A stretch of 14,446 bases of DNA from an uncultured Clostridia bacterium (GTDB taxonomy: Bacteria; Bacillota; Clostridia; Oscillospirales; Acutalibacteraceae). This document shows positions 14,412 through 14,446 of this stretch, one piece after another. A model generated the notes under the pieces. It was not told the origin of the DNA. It ran no database searches and saw nothing but the letters and a program-made list of their open reading frames with translations. Position numbers and translations under genes: made by a program. The stretch is taken from NCBI GenBank assembly GCA_944381295.1, contig CALWKP010000083.1, positions 1 to 14,446 on the forward strand, given 5' to 3'. The first letter of the stretch is position 1. Each line of letters opens with the position of its first letter.

Positions 14412-14446
14412 ATGAGGAAAACAGATATCAATAAATATTCTGCTCA
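14412..14446 (+). CDS. Start of a rightward gene cut by the window edge
   Basis: An ATG at 14412 opens a frame of 11 visible codons (MRKTDINKYSA). AGGAGG lies at 14393-14398, 13 bases before, which is rather far; the nearer GTG at 14398 runs into a stop after five codons. A TTGACA at 14366-14371 has no good -10. Nothing can be said about the product. Confidence 0.4.
   Translation, partial: MRKTDINKYSA

Overview
The window looks like chromosome from a spore-forming, low-to-mid GC Firmicute of class Clostridia, probably on the Oscillospiraceae/Ruminococcaceae side. The class is supported by the order mazG - hup - rqcP - yabP - yabQ - divIC - S1-domain gene (the Bacillus yabN-yabO-yabP-yabQ-divIC-yabR order with hup inserted), the sporulation genes yabP and yabQ, long-form hpf, and a CIRCE-controlled groESL operon. 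The family is only a guess from protein flavour. No rRNA, tRNA, CRISPR array or transposase was recognised.

Positions 1-2740 form a conserved housekeeping and sporulation cluster on the + strand: the 3' end of mazG, HU, the S4-domain RqcP, YabP, YabQ, DivIC/FtsB and a small S1-domain protein, closed by a strong terminator. Positions 2771-5839 hold single-gene units with their own signals: an amidohydrolase, the ribosome hibernation factor hpf (promoter, leader hairpin, terminator) and a THUMP/RlmL-type RNA methyltransferase.

Positions 5840-6520 have no convincing protein gene. They contain two diverged copies of a ~170-nt element spaced about 305 bp apart. Hairpins conserved between the copies, with mostly plus-strand G-U or compensatory changes, suggest a tandem structured RNA, or one ~500-nt RNA with an internal repeat, that I cannot match to a known family. 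This is the most novel-looking item. Positions 6521-8710 are the promoter, CIRCE operator, groES, groEL and terminator.

Positions 8768-13742 are the remains of a carbohydrate-type uptake locus. On the - strand lie an intact AraC-type response regulator and a YesM-type sensor kinase broken by two frameshifts. Diverging on the + strand is a lipoprotein solute-binding protein cut off after 310 codons. It is fused directly to the C-terminal part of an FAD/NAD(P)-dependent oxidoreductase, which looks like a deletion scar that removed the transporter permeases. The regulator may therefore be orphaned, although homopolymer sequencing errors must be excluded for the kinase and an assembly join for the fusion.

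Positions 13753-14446 contain a probable bidirectional terminator, a - strand membrane-anchored protein with a BofC-like C-terminal region, and the first codons of a rightward gene cut by the window edge.
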